A program made the translations under genes and the position numbers. Positions 49,672-64,000 of a stretch of DNA of 64,000 nucleotides are shown here, piece by piece (positions within the stretch are counted from its first letter, which is position 1; each line of letters starts with the position of its first letter). The notes under the pieces were generated by a model that was not told where the DNA came from, made no database searches, and saw only the letters and a list, made by a program, of their open reading frames with translations. Origin of the DNA: Gorsachius magnificus (lineage: Eukaryota; Chordata; Aves; Pelecaniformes; Ardeidae); assembly GCA_034008185.1 (NCBI GenBank), contig CM067081.1, positions 68,314,054 to 68,378,053 of the forward strand. Reading direction: 5' to 3'.

Positions 49672-52600
49672 CCTGCAATGGGATTACACAGCATCTAGAA
49701 GTGCAGATGCAGAGTGCACTGCTGAAGAGAGTCACTGAGTTTGCATGAGAGGCCTGTGTTTGGCAGGAGACTTCAGACCGATGCGTGTCCAAGGAACTAA
49801 GAAAGGAAAAGGACACCATTTTTTCCCCCAAAACTCAAAAGGAAAGCATATGTACAGGTTTTAGTGCTGTCCTTACACCCAGTACTAGAAGCCTTGCTTT
49901 ATCCGTTCATTAAATCAGCACCCATTTCTCACTGCAGCGGACTGAAGTGATCCTAACGATAAATGGCTTGTTACACAAAAAGCGATCGAGGAAGAATTAG
50001 TGACATTAAGACTGTTTCACAATTTAAATTATAATAATAAGTCTTCTTTCTTGTGGAGTTATTTCTTTCAGTAATCCATTCTGACTTTAGTATCTCCTGA
50101 ACTAGAATTAGTGACATTAATACATTTTTTACTATTCAAATTACGATCCATCTTTTTTTCCATAGCTGGGTATTTCATTTAATAAAGGAGACTAAATTAA
50201 CATCCATACAAGGAGATTATTTGATTTAACAAGAAATCTTTCCATGGTTGGATGAGGTAATAAAAAAGCTCAATTATTGAAAGTTACTGATAAAGTTAAA
50301 AAAAAAAATAGTGATGAAAGAGGCATGCCTTCTATGAGAATCTGGAAATTTCTGTACTTTTTTGTTCAAAAAAACTCCAGGATTTTTAGAAAAGGAAAAC
50401 CATGATTCTATGAGTCCAAAAGCCTATCACTTTCCTTTTCATACCTACTTGTTATTCTAAAAATCCCAGAGTTCATCAAGAAAAGAAGAATCACAATATC
50501 ATCTGAAGAATGCAGAATTTGTATATCTAGTTTCCTATTTTATCATTTACAGGCTCACACAGACCAAAATAATAAACACATTTTGAAAAACTAACAGGTT
50601 CAGAAGACTTGGATCTACTGGATTTATGGGAGACAATGAATATTTATTTAAGAGAACTAATTATACCTCATTGTCTGTAATGAATGCCTTTCCAATTAAT
50701 ATTGTAAGAGCAGAAATTGCAAGGTAAAAATATCTAATCACAGAAGGGATGTGCTTCTGAGTGGCAACCCTAGTGTATGGCTACTGCTGTGCAGGCAGAG
50801 AGGGTCAGATCCAGCAAATCCTTACTGAGGCTACCCTGAGCAAATTATATTGCTATCTATCTCTCCATATCTGATAAATAATGCTAGCTTTACAGGAAAT
50901 GTAATGAGACTTGTAATAGACTTCATCTGCCTTTTAATAACACCGTGCTCGGGAGAAAATCATTATGAAAGGCAAAAACATTATTATGACTGGTTTTACA
51001 TAGGCAGGAGCTGAAAGGCAGTAATCTAGGTAATACAGCTATTTATTAAAGCAAAAAAATGTTAACCTGGAGAAAATGTACTTTCAGGGCCTAATCCTAC
51101 AGATTTTTTCATCCTGCGCAGAATCTACTAAAGTCAAGTTATAAATGATTTACAGAAATAGGTCGTTAGGTAGCATTTTAGTCAAGCATCATAAAAACAA
51201 CTTAAATGCTATTAGAATCACGACTTGTGTGTTTCCACACCCATCTCTTGCACTAAAATAGAAAAAAAAAGGCAACGAACCCATTTCCTTCTCGATCACA
51301 AGCAAGTACCAAGGCGATGGTATGGGCCCAAATCTTGCCCTCCAGCATGGCCCAGAAACGTGGTGTGTCCCAGGAGCGCCACGTGTGCAGCCAGTCCTGC
51401 TGCCACCAGTAGACCTTTCAATAGCAGCTCTGAATTCCCTCCTTGGGGCCATGGAAGACGTTTTGATGCACCATGAAGCTAGCTTGCACCTTATTATTGA
51501 AGGGTGTAACACAAACCTGCTGCCTTCTCCCAGCATACCTTTTTTCTTTATTTTATTTGGCTAATAAGGGTGATGGCCTGAATTATGAATTTCAGAGCTA
51601 GACCAAGATTCAGCTTTCCCATTGCCCAGGGTGTTGAATTTAGTAGAGCAGTTTCAGCCCATCTCCTCACTGATGGCCCCAGTTTTCACAAAAATGTCAT
51701 CCAGAAGACTGGAAAAACACAGCATTACTGGACTGTAGTAGTATGGTGTGTTCTGGTAAAAGAAAACAGCTGAAAGGCCATTGGAAATGTCCTAAACAGT
51801 GGGGGAAGAAGCTGCACCTGAACACCAGCCACAATTTACCTTCCTGTAGCACCTTTTGTGCACGGGGGCGTCGTGGTGACAGCAGGGGACATACAGCTTG
51901 TGTCATGCTGGAGAAGGCGGATGGTCTGACCCTAGCGCACAAGACAACTTCTCAGGAGATGAGTTTGGGAGGGATGGCACAGCATCCACGGCATGTATCC
52001 ATACCATTCCCTCCCGGATCAGTTCCTAACTCCAAAAGCACCGAGCTCAGGGGTTTGGGCAGCTGGTCCAACCAAAAATTTTCCCTTACTCCTGACCCAG
52101 ATTTCCACCCATTCTGCAGGCACAGTGCATGACGTGTAAGCCCAGAGAGCCACTAGATGCCATCCAGTGCAGGTGCCACAGAATTTGTCACTAATTGGCA
52201 TAACGCAATGTATGACATACTCAACGTTGAGGTCCTATTTCTTTGTATTAAAACAAGCCTTACGTCACACAAACACATTATTCTCTAGTTTTTCATTTCT
52301 AAACCCACTCCATTTTCAGGTCTACGTCTTTATAAAATGCATACTTGAAGTGCATAAAATGCATATTTTATACCTGCAGAATTCTTAGCCTCTGTAAAAT
52401 ACCAACTGACCAATTAAAACCAAACCAATCAAACCCAAAAATCAAAATACTGAACCCCGGTATATAATACAGTAACTTCTCTTGATTTGTCTCCGTTAAA
52501 AGGCCAAGAAAATTAAAATAGATTACAGAGCTGTAATTACTGCTTTACCTGTGACAGAACAGTAGAATGAACTGGCTTACAAATAGTTATTTAATTTGAT

Positions 52601-55600
52601 TTCTTTCTTGAAGATTGATTATGCAACCTTCATCAAAGATTTATTTATTTGAAGTTGTTTATCAGTCATTTTAGCACCAAAGGCAAAACCAGTTCTCTTG
52701 TGGGCAAACTTCAGCGTAAGACTCACTGAAGTATTTATGGAATGAAATATTTACTTCATTTCTGGAACATGCGAAAATGTGCCTTCCGCAGCGTGGAAAA
52801 CCATCAGATACTCCAAGTGCCTGATTTCATCGAATGCACCGAATGTTTATTTAAGCCATACAGATTGACATAGTATATATGGTTATAGTTACAATAGCTA
52901 CATCTGTAGCATGCTTACAGATACCACAAACTGTTCAGGAAGGGAATGAAGTGAAAACACAGTGCCTTTAAAAAATTTTTATAATTATAATGACACACCC
53001 TGTGCATTTTTGGCCTGTATTTACTGCATTAGCTATAAACTTGTCATGCATTTTCTGGTTTTGCTAGCTGCTGCTTCCCACTCAGGAATAGCTTGTGTTC
53101 TTGGAAGGTTTATAGGGTCTTGTCCCACAGAAGTGACAAATGCATCTATGCTTTGCATTTTAACAGCAAAAAAAAGGGAAGAGGAGGGCTGAGGCAAAAG
53201 TAGTCTACAGAAGATCAGAAGTGCCCAAAAGAGTGTAAAGATAGGATTTTTTTAAACTGAGAAATCCTTTTCTCCCCAACATTGTCATTGTGGCTCTTTA
53301 TCAAGTCAGGAAGTTACATAAGGTGACAGATTTTAGTATTATTATTCGTCTTGACAGTTCCAGAAGAACGGAAAAACTCTGAGAGGCAGCAAGAGAAGGA
53401 CTCTCTAGTTTCACCTAAGCATGGTTGTGAATTATTTTAACCAGATCCAGTTTTAAAGGTTTTATTACACAGTTCTGTCACTGTGTCTGAGAGAGGAGAG
53501 ATAAGGGAGCAGAATCCCTTGCAGCCAGGTGGCTCCTGAGCATGTATGGGAATTCACTGGATATTGATTTGGCACAGGTAGGTGCAAAATAGACCCCGTG
53601 GAATGACTGCGCCAGGATACAACAGCGCACGTCAAGGCCCAATACCCTACCACATTAAGAAACCGTGTTCCTTGTGCTTTACTTGATATTAGTCTGTTGT
53701 ACATGATACCAGAAGTAAATTGATTTTAGTGGAGAAACTTGAAAGTAAATAGTGTGTGCTCTGCTGGGAAATGCCACATCCCTGGAGGTGGCAATGTCCC
53801 TTGAGGAGGATTTCACACAGAGGGAAGGAGGGAGAGGTTGTGACTTTGAAAGCTTTCACTGGTACTGAGTAACACACATTTGCTCCATACTCTACTGAGA
53901 CAATTTCTTCCTATCAGGAAAAAACATTTTATAAATATACTTAGACTCTTTCTCTTAAATGCAGTTGTAAGGGGAAATCCAGCATAGCTGGAGACACAAG
54001 GAAAGATGGCATCTCCCTGCACCATCCAGGGAAAGCTGTCTGGCTTGATGTCCCAGCAGGGGAAACACTGTGTATTTAATGCATGTGCTCTTGCTCATTG
54101 TTATTGAAAGCCATTATTAGCTTGGAAAGAGAGTGGCTTGGCTGCATCTCTCATGGTACAGTAACTCCGGTCAACTGGATTCTTGAAGCAGGCTTTCTAA
54201 AAAGTGTATCGTTACTTCCTCTTGATTTTTTGTGTCTGTACTCATTAACAAAATATATGAATAAGTACCCTGGGATGAAGGGAGAGGGAGCCGCAACAAC
54301 AATTTGCAGAATGCCACTGAGTTCCAACATCACTACTACCTTTCTCAAAGTCAGTAGAGACGTGCCTTTGGATAGAGGCCAGAACTGAAGGTATATCACA
54401 GGCTGGCCCAAAACCTTTGATATGTTCCAAGTGCAGTAGGTAGGTCTGAAGTTAATACATAGAGATGCACCTGGGCTGAGCCATGCCAGGAGAGAGTTGC
54501 CCTCACTGTGGAAGTCAGATCCATCTTCTCGTGAGCCCACCCCACCCAGCTGGCCATTGTGCGGGAGGATGGCCATTGATGTCTCCTCTCTGGAATGAGG
54601 TATATAAGGCATAGTGGAGTCCACCTAGGAACAGGCAATTGGATACTGTAAAGCAGTGCTAGGGCTTGAATGCCGAAATGAAGGGGGTGGTGGTGCCAAT
54701 CTCTTTGTCTGCCGTATGCGAAATAGTAGAAAACTTCCTGAGCCCATCCTGCACAAAACGTGGTCACTATTTGGTCTCTGATGGGAAAATGTTAGCATAA
54801 GAAAAGGGCTTTAGGCCAAGGAAGACTGATAACACTTCTCTCTAGTCTCCCCACCTTCATAATTAAAAAGGGAAATGAAAAAAGGATTTAGATTGTATTG
54901 AAAGAAAAGGCACCAGGGAGCAGATTCAATTTTTGAGTCATCACAGAAATTCTCTAAAATTCAATTACAGTGATGTAGATCTGACATAGGATGTATTATT
55001 ATAGTACCCCAGAGAAGGTCAATAAAGTGTATTGTAAGGTCTCCGCAAGATTTCATCAGGACTATAATATAGATAACTCTCATTATTTCACATGTTTTGC
55101 AGCTGCTCTAACTTAATTTTCAGGGGTGCCATCATATAATTATCAAAGATGATTAAATTTTATGCCCCCAGATCTTGCAGGTTATGTCTACAGGGAAAGA
55201 GTTCAAACCTATTATATAACAGCGAAGATATAATTAGACTCTGGAGAGTGAATAAATAAATCACACTAAGCAAAAAAAGGCAACATATCTACCAACAGAC
55301 CAGCACATTTACAGCTGAAGTTAATGTCATATGATGAAAAGACCAATTTAAAGTACTGCAAATTTGCAGGTATTTCTCAGAACCTTGACTTATAACCACT
55401 TACCAGTAAAATACCTCTGTTCTTTTAGACACAAAATCTGTCCACACTGACTGACGTTTTCGTCTTCTCTACAGATACAAATGGGCCACAGTGACTTAAT
55501 ATTGCATGTGTGGGCCAGATTTTGCCTCCAGCACTCACCATGGAATTGCAAGTGTAAAAGATTTATGTATATTTAAATTCACATTAAGTTCACGAGGGAA

Positions 55601-56983
55601 AAAATTAGAGCAATAGGTGGCGGGGTTATTTTGTCTAACCACAGGTGCTCACTGCCATCTGACATGCCCTCAATATCTGGCGCATCTGAATGGGGCTGGC
55701 AGATAAGACACAAGACTTGTGAGAGAGGTCTGCTCCCTTGTGAAATAGCAGCTGAAGGCAGGGGGACACAGTAGGATCTAAAATTACTCTAGATGTCATT
55801 ATGTTTTAGCAAGTTAATTTTTTCCTGAGGGGTTATTTAGCTGCAGAGTTTGATCCGGTGCCTGCTGAAGGACCCAGGTGTTTTGGTCACTGGGATAGCT
55901 CTCAAGACAATTTTAATCATTGGCCTATGTGGGTCAGGGATTTAACCCAAGACCATCCATTTATCACTCTATACCTTTTGTGTGGTAAGGGAATAAATTA
56001 GGATTGCTGCTTGCGGTAACCTCACCTTGATAAAAAGTGGTGGGAATAGTGGCCGAGAGATGATGAGAATGAGGAAGAATGTGCAGAATCTGAAAAGACC
56101 GACCCATCGGTGAGTGGAAAGAAACACGGATGATGCTCGCTGTCTTTTCTGCCTGTTTGAAGATAAGAGGCCAGCTGATGTCAATGAAAAGCATGCACTG
56201 AAAATGGAGGAAAATATCTTGTATTTGGAAATTCCATGCTGTATTATTGAGTCCTTTAAGCTACATCTGAAGCATCAAGTATCAACAACTTCCCAGGCAG
56301 GAGAAGTCTCCTCACCACTCAAGGTTGCTATGCCTGCATGTCAGAATCTTATCACACAGAAGCTGATCTACTGCTGGACCGTAGGGTCTGCTGTCCCCCT
56401 TCCGAGGGCTTGGCATGGCCCCAGGGTGTAGGAGCACCTGGCTGGCCTGGATCAGACTTACTTTCACCAAATGCATTTTCCCGGACAATCCTGTTGGTTC
56501 ATGAATGTCCTCAGAGCAGCTGTGCCTGCTGCACTTGCGGCATGAGGCAAGGGGAGGATGATGTTTAGAGCTTCTGGGGGAGTTCACAGAGCCTTACGGA
56601 AAATGCAGCTTTTGTAACGAAGTGTAGATTTCTTTGTGGATTTTACGGGAGTACAGCTGGTGCTGTTTGGATGAGGCATTTCTGAGAAAATGGCTAATTA
56701 ATCATTGCTGGTTATATCCAGATTGTTTACATTTCAGCTTGTTAAAAGTTCAAATGATTCGCATTATAATCTAGGACTTCTGGGATTTTTATGTCTCAGA
56801 ACACCACTTTTGCCTCTGGTACTACGTAGTTAAGACCTACATGTAAAATCCATTCTGCTGTGAACTCTTTAGTGATTCTGGGCCAACATTATGGTCCCAA
56901 TTGCCACCTCACTTCTCCCTCTTTTGGCACTGGCTGCAGTCATTATCTGAATGACTTATTTCATGTCACCTCCCTGCAGAGCC

Positions 56984-57125
56984 CTCACCCTTCCCCCCCC
57001 CGGTCTTCCCCCCATATCCCCTCCACTACAATCTCATCCAGTCTCCATCTTTCTTCCCAGCTCCCATTCCCAGTTTTGCTACCCAGCTCCCAGTCCCAGT
57101 TTCCCTCTCCCTCCTCATTCTCCAA
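56984..57125. repeat. Pyrimidine-rich tract with degenerate repeats
   Basis: C/T-rich sequence with repeated cccagctccca / cccagttt words at 57055-57105. The open frames rich in Ser and Pro across it reflect composition only. Confidence 0.7.
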
Positions 57126-60100
57126 TGTTTCATCACCAGGTTTTTATCCTAATCTGCTTTGCATGCCCACCCCTTGCCCACTCTGAATTCAAATCAGCCT
57201 TTTTCTAGGCTTCCCGAGCACTGGCAAGGTTGTTGAAATTGCTGAACTTGGTCTTCCAGTGCCGGAGCACTCTTATTCTTATTACCTACCTAGAGAACAG
57301 AATTTGAAGTGTGGTGCCTTGGAGGGGATGGAAATGCCTACTTTAGTCTAAAGCAAGAGGGTAGAAAAATGTGCTGGAAGAACCAAAAGCCCAAGAGCAA
57401 AGAACGTTTCTAAGATTTTTAGAATATGGCCAGACTGGGAGTGATCTGTAACTGTATTTAAAAGAGGGGTAATATTCCTAGTATTCCTAGAATGGCTTTC
57501 CATCAAGAATCTCAGGATATGCCAGTCATTAATTGAGCCTAACAGTGCGGCTCCAAGGGAAGCATAGGCTCCATCAAGCCAGCAGATCACAAGCTGCAGA
57601 GATATGCAGAACACAGAGTTCTCATTTCACGGGGTACTCTGAAGGACTAGCTCAGAAAAATGATGGTATTTAGTATTTTTATTCATGTGAAAGAAGCATA
57701 GAAAATTGCCTGCAGTGTTTACCTGGGTATCATTTTGCATGCTTTCTTATTGTGAAAATAATGTGTAGATTATGTTTCAATTAAATGGTGTATTTGCGCA
57801 TGCAAATAAGGTTTCTTACACGTAGGCAGAAGTCTCTTCAGATGTTGTATGTGCAATTTAAGAAGCAGCTTTGAAAATTTGGCCCTGTATTTGCCCAAAG
57901 GAAAGAAATCCAGTACATTAAGATTACATTCTTCTGTGCCCAGCCTTAGCAGTTCATAGAGCATGTTGGGTCACTGACTCTGCTAAGCATTTAAATTAAC
58001 TTTTCTTAACAATTACAGTAATTAAGTCTCTCCTAAATTACAAATTAAGATCATCTGGATGCATTATAGAAGCAAAGGTGGTATTAATGGGGGAGGGGGG
58101 GGGAAACAAAAGTTGACCAAGTCTTCAATTATTCATAATTTTACAGACAAGTTTGTGTTTTTGCAGACCATACTGTGCTATTGCTGTCGGCAGGTAGGAT
58201 GAGGCGTCTCTGCAGGGTGTCCTGGCCACCGTCTCTGTTCCTGCTGCTCTCCCCACTCTTTGCGTAGCCTCTTCTGTAAAGTCTTTGTTAGATATGCCAA
58301 AGTGCTGGTGTGGGTTTGCCGTGGCTTAAGTCTCTTGTGTCCGTACAATTTGTTGATGTCTCTACCTCCCTGTCTCTCAGAGCACTTGGCTGATTGGTGA
58401 GCAGCTGGCTTGCTCCAGTGTGAGTCATGACATGAGCCAGTGTATAAAGCACTAAGATAATGGGGGAATTTTGGCTTAAATACAAGCTTGAGCCTCAAGT
58501 GAATATGGCAGTATAGGTAGAGCCATTATGAAAGCAACTGAATTTTTTTTGTCCAGCATATACCACAAATAAAGTCCAGATATCCTATGAACTTCTGAAG
58601 TAGACCTCCATAATATTTGGCCAGCAAACAATTCATGTGACCTGTTGGTCTTTGTGTTTAACAGAGTAAAACATCTGGGTAGTATTGCAACAGAAAAGCA
58701 AAGGGCACAGGAACATTGCAAAGGGAGTGGGTGGAAAAAGAGAAAGGGGTGTATTGCAGCTGGAGAATTTAATTTCAGATCATTAACAGAAGAGAACTGC
58801 TTTCTATCTTTGAAGGATATAAAAACAAGGGAGGCATTTCAGACCCTGCATAAGCTGTAGAAAGAAAATGTCCAAAGGGGATCCTTGGAAGAGTTTAGCT
58901 AGTATTTACATAGTGAGAAGTCGGTATGAAGGTAAACCAGCCAGTATGGATGCTGAAGTGAGAGGCACAAGTGACCTCTATTGGTCCAGCCTATGTTACC
59001 ATGCACCAGGTACAACCTCATAACCCTCATTCTGTCTTCCCACATTTAACATTTTGTGAATGCGTTTTCAGAGTCAGTTCAAGATACAAGCAGAGGGCCA
59101 GACTGGCTCCCATATCTTTCTCTTCAGGCACAACATCTTAAGACATCTGTGCAGGCTGCCAGCACAGAAATGTTTTCTGCTGTTGTTGAACAGTAGTTGA
59201 TTCAACGGTAGCTCAGTGACTTCACGGATGCTATTTACACGCTCACTGGTGTTACGGAGGAGTCTTGCCTAGAGCAATCAAGACCATGGGCCAGAGAAAT
59301 CATAGAAAAATGCATTGGTTTGAAACAAAATCTTCGGCTGCTGCCAACATCTCAATCCAGTTTTATCTGTCTCCACCCTTTAGTTTAAAAGAAAAAAAAC
59401 AGAGAAGATGAAAGCTTTTAACCGGCAAGCAGTAAAAATACTTGGAAGAGGTCTTGGTGTAAGTCCCCAGTTTAATTCAGGCCCTATGTACCAAGGGAGT
59501 ACTTTGAATACTGTGTTGTTAGCTGTGCTGGAAAGGGAAACAAACACACATGCTTCTCACACGCCTACATACACCTTGTATCCTGAGGATATTTTTCCAG
59601 GAATTTGCATTTTAAAATAATCCTGGAAAAAGCTTTGGATTCCTTTTGGGAGAGGATCCCAAGCAGCTTGGCTGGCATGTTGTACAAACTAAAGGCAAGG
59701 GAGGGAAGGTGGGTTCTGGTCTGAGAGGTGTAATGAACTGCTTCAGGACAAACAGAACTGGGATCCTACCTCTGAGCAAGCACGTTGCCTTACAGTTCAC
59801 CTTTAAAATGGAAACAAGAAGGGTATTTGGAGAACAGTTTGTCAGTGGGTAGCAGGTAGTGTAGATGGTGGCATCACCCGTGCCTCCTGACTACCTGCTG
59901 ACCTTAAATCATCTGCACTTGTGTGCAAGTATTATTGTGAGGCTGGGTTTGGTCTTTTTAACCAGCTGACAGCTTGAATTTAATATGTATTTTGAAGGTT
60001 AGTAATACACCACTGTCATACATTGCAAGTGATACAATACTGTATTAAAATATTAATCAAATCTGCAAACCATCTACATTCATGAAAGCAAGTAATCTGC

Positions 60101-62465
60101 CAAAGAAGAAGTTATAAACAAAATGGAAATACATTTCAATAACTTTGAAAAATGTGATACAAGCACATATTTGGAAAAGCATCCTGGATACTGCCACTTA
60201 ATACAAGCTTCCTAGATTAAAGATCTATTACATATATTAAGAGTAATAAAAGTGTAATCAATTTTAAGGGATGTGAATTAAAACTCTCTTGTCACTCTGG
60301 AGAAAGAGCATGGACACCAGCTGGGTAGTGAATGGAATGAGATATTCTACTAGACCTAGAAATTTATTTTGGCTGGACTTATGACCTAAGCCCCTTTGAT
60401 TTTTTCTGCCACTTAAGTGACAAATTGTGACATCATTATGATTAGTTTTACTTACAATTTTATGATCCAAATTTCAATTAGACTGTGGGCTTGAAACAAT
60501 GGCTCAAATCACCACCAATTTAGAAACTCATTTTAAAATATTTTTATCAGGTAAAAATAGTTCATATCCTGTTTATACTTTTTATTGAATTCAAGTGATG
60601 ATCATGTATTTTATATCAAAAAACTCTACAATGAGCTAAATGGTAACACATGCTTAGAACACTGCTCCAGTTATCCCTTCTAAGCAATTCCTCCAAGTCA
60701 GATTACTCCAGTGCTTTATTCAATGCTTACATACAACAGAGAAAAACAAACTCCAAGCTGAGAGCCTCCTGGTTTATGCCAAAAGCAAGGCATTTACCAG
60801 CACAGGTCATGCTTGAAATACCTACAAATAATTCTTGCAAGTTAATTCACTTTTTAAGCGGCTAAATGACCTCAGTATCCTGTAGCTATTTGAAGAGGAC
60901 AACTGTTAACCGAAGAATTCCCTCATGTAGCTCCCCGTAAGTGTAACAGTGAAATATATGCTTTAATATGCTGGTGACCACTGCTCGTGCTGGGTGGCAG
61001 GGCTTGCTGTGGTCAGATCAAGTTTCAGGTAAATTCTGAGGGATGCAGCCTGATCCATCAAAAGTGGAGGCTGCCGGGTAGGATGGTTCATCATTCAGGC
61101 ACCTCCAATGCCTACTACATCTTGGCTTTCTGTTCAGATCTTGTAAATTCTAGTGGTATAAGAAATCCATTATTTGTGCTACTTAAAAACACCAGATAAG
61201 TCCTCCTCTGGCCATCAAGTGTGAAACTTCCAGATTCCTGGGTATCCTGCAGGGTTTTAGTTACCTGTTTGGACAGGAAAGCTGATGGCTCTTGCTGAGG
61301 TCATCAGGAGTAAAATGTTTTTGAATAATTTCAGCCTTATACTCCTATTGGTTTGGTTTTGCATGCAAACTGAGTATAGGAAGTCACCAGGTAAGTATGA
61401 CAGTGCTGGAGACTAACTTTGCCTGACTGGCAGGGGTTACACAAGATAAGGCAGAATTAGGCATCTGGGACTGAATTTAAAGATCTACTCAAATTACTTT
61501 TCAAGTGCAAACTACAGTATTCTGTTTAACTATATGCCAATGTACTGTGGTTTTTACGAGGCTTTGCCTCCTCCGGTGTAACGGCTAAGCAAGTGAAACT
61601 CCTAATCACAGGAGTTGTCAAAGGTAGAGGCAAAGGGATGCAGGAGGAGAAGGAGCATTTTCACACTTCAGGCAGCTGAATGCTGTCCTGGAAACTCTGC
61701 CTCTGACACAATCTTGCCGCAGGGGCTCCCTGCCTTATTATCCTGCTTCCCGCGAGACGCGTGATACAAGCCTGACAGAGCGACAAGCTCTTGCGCTGGC
61801 TGCCACCGAAGTCACTGCAAGCTCCTGTGGAATATATCAAGTGCTGTATACTGTGGTGTAGCCTGAAAAATCAGTCCTGAGGCATTTGAAATCAAAAATC
61901 CAAAATTATTGGGCATATTTGATCATCATTTCTCCTCTGCTTCCCTCCCTTTTCTATTAAATCAGGCTAACAACAACTGTTTTAGAGAGAAGCTGAAGAA
62001 GCAATCAATATTGCTTGTAAAGCTCTGCAATACTGAGTGTTTTACATGAGACATCCATCATATCTTGGCAACATCCATAAGAAAGTTAATACATGTGTAG
62101 CAGGGCTTCCTGTTGTGTCATTAATAATGCTCATGTTTGCACATTGTGTAAGGAGGAAAAAAGGGACTGCTATAAGAGCTACCTGCTCAATGTACATTGA
62201 CTGGGGCGGGTACACAGCCAGTGTCTGGGGATGGAAGTTGCAGAAGCAGCCTTCACTGTGGGCGTACCATGAATCCTGGCTTGGCCACATTAATTCTCGT
62301 CTTGTACTGTCCCCCCTCTTCCCTTCAGAGGCATGTGTGTACCTAAGTGTCCAGCCATGGATATACATAAGGACACAAGAAGCTTTCAAGTTTTAATTTC
62401 AGATCACAAAAGAAAAAAACCTGAAAAAATCAACAACTATCCTGTGAAATTATATTGACCTTTGG

Positions 62466-62700
62466 TCATTCCGAGTTTTCTCTCTCCGTCTCTGCAAGTG
62501 TTCCCGCATCTTGTTCTTCTTGCTAATTCTCATCACTTTCTTCTCCTTTTATGCTAATGCTCCCATCCTTCTAGCCTGTCATTGTCCCCTTCTCTTCTTT
62601 GTTCCCTCCAACCTAACCACTTCCCTGTGCCACCTTCTCTTCCTTTCCTTCTTTTCTCACCTCCCCCCACTCACATACACGTTTCTTCCTAGCTCTTGTA
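62466..62700. repeat. Pyrimidine-rich tract
   Basis: Long CT-rich stretch (many cttctc, tttcct and ctcccc words) without a clear unit. Low-complexity sequence; no exon is evident after it. Confidence 0.65.
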
Positions 62701-64000
62701 TTCTCCCTGTGCACCAGAGATGGACCATTAAATGCATAGGAGGAAGACTTCTCTTCCTTTCAGATTGGCACCGCAATGCCAATAACACTAGCAAGAAATA
62801 ATTACAGGAAGAAAAGTTTGTCCAGTTTCCACAGTGTTGGAGTACATCTACTGTTGTAAGAAAGTTTGGAGAACCAAGTAACTCACTTTTCGTTGTGAAA
62901 ATACAAATAGCAATATTCAGGGACTCATACCTCTCTCAGATCTGTGTGGATAGTAGCAAAAAGAAAACTACAAATTTTCCTTTCTCCAAAATGTAAATCC
63001 TTAAGTCAAAATCTGGGTTATGCTAAGGTTTCCTAATGAAAGATGTTGCTAAATATTAACACAGGCAAAATTGCTGCCTTTCTTCTGTGGCTGAGGAACT
63101 TGTAGTCTGACTTTTCAGAACTGTTATTGTCTCTGACAATTTGATGCCAAAGATAGATGTACCGATAAAGTTGGACTGTTTTGAAAAGACAGAGAAAATA
63201 CAAGGTCAGCTCACATTGTCTGCTTGATTTTGGACAGAATGTAAGCATGTGTGTAAGTATGAATAACTTATATTGAATGTACACATATCCTAAGGGGTCC
63301 CCTAAAGGTTAGGCGATAAAGAAACTGTCTGACATCTTCTATGTTGGATGATTTCAGCAGAGAAATTCTGAAACTGAGTAATATAGGCAAGAACATCAAA
63401 GATGAAGATAGGACTGCAAAATTCTGGAACAACAAATAACAAATACAGAAGCATCGGTGAATCATGTTCTTTAATACCCATAGTTCTCTCTCCTCCCCAG
63501 ATAATAAAACCTTACAAAATGTGACAAAGTTTTAGAAATTTGAATATGTTAAGAAAAAGAAACCAACTGTTTGACAAATGTCTTGTCTAGAGAATATGCA
63601 TCAAGGAATATAACTAAATGAAACTACATAGAAAGACCTTTGGTAATACAAATAATTTTACAACAGTAAGTACAGAAATGTCAATGCATAGAACAGGACA
63701 ACATATATGCAAAAGTGAAAAATTACAATGCAAAACAACACATGTGAACAAAGATACTGTGGAGAATGAAGCTACAAATCCAGACTGAAATACAGTGTAA
63801 CACGGTAAATATCCACTGATCCCAGCTTTAAAATTTTATATCCAAAGTCTAGCTCAAAAGAGCTTGAGCTACCGACTGTCCTAGCATCCAATTTTTTATT
63901 AAATCAATAGCAGAAGTCCAATAGACATTTGTAATACAGGAAGGGGCCTCTTAAGAGTACTTTTAATACAAGCTTCTACAACAGTGTATCTCAAGTGTCT

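Larger units (their letters stand above)
41490..64000. other. Intergenic-looking sequence with sparse repeats
   Basis: No exon, RNA gene or promoter-like island is recognisable here. The listed CR1 copies lie at 43.7, 44.5 and 46.5 kb, with microsatellites at 45.4 and 49.6 kb. 49830-51180, 52160-53350, 54780-55650 and 59930-60620 are long AT-rich low-repeat stretches. In other vertebrates EDAR lies on this side of SH3RF3 in divergent orientation (established synteny), but I see no EDAR exon within the window. Confidence 0.55.

Noticed and set aside
54151..54767. Two overlapping minus-strand open frames (157 and 123 codons), suggesting a frameshifted old coding copy such as an endogenous retrovirus fragment
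   Set aside because: I could find no protease, reverse transcriptase, RNase H, integrase or envelope motif, no LTR and no primer-binding site. Overlap in shifted frames alone is not evidence.
41490..64000. Exons of EDAR, expected on this flank from synteny
   Set aside because: None of the open frames shows the TNF-receptor cysteine repeats or death domain. The gene presumably lies beyond the window.

Overview
The window looks like a piece of a bird chromosome, most likely a neognath bird, although a crocodilian or turtle cannot be formally excluded. The reasons are repeated CR1 LINE fragments ending in the typical avian CR1 3' end (the 'ggttggacttgatgatctta...' block followed by 'ttctatga'), no mammalian SINEs or L1, long AT-rich introns, and one sharp CpG island. 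It is sparse in genes. The only gene I can name with confidence is SH3RF3 (POSH2), read on the minus strand.

Layout. Positions 1-32785 are the 5' part of SH3RF3 intron 1. They hold CR1 fragments near 5.5, 12.7-13.4, 18.1-19.1 and 20.6 kb and some simple repeats, and I recognise no exon there. Positions 32786-33144 are the first coding exon of SH3RF3, with the start of its RING finger and the following linker. It ends at a clean splice donor. The exon sits in a CpG island of about 2 kb (32150-34150) that also contains a (GCC)n/polyalanine tract next to the start codon. Positions 34150-64000 lie upstream of SH3RF3 and are mostly intergenic-looking, with further CR1 pieces at 39.0, 43.7, 44.5 and 46.5 kb, microsatellites and purine/pyrimidine tracts.

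Two things stand out. First, the SH3RF3 exon is broken as printed. About 37 nt appear to be missing at a run of eight C (minus strand), removing the last Cys-x2-Cys pair of the RING and shifting the frame. The total would be an exact multiple of three if those 37 nt were restored, so a local assembly or consensus deletion in very GC-rich sequence is more likely than a true loss. Second, a coding-looking block on the plus strand (35223-35515), with plausible acceptor and donor sites, lies about 2 kb from the CpG island in divergent orientation. It is phase-compatible with a possible terminal exon at 36280-36438. I do not recognise the protein. If real, it would be a gene sharing a bidirectional promoter with SH3RF3.

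No tRNA, rRNA, CRISPR or bacterial-type feature was seen. Eukaryotic exons cannot be proven without transcripts or alignments, so all exon calls other than SH3RF3 are tentative.
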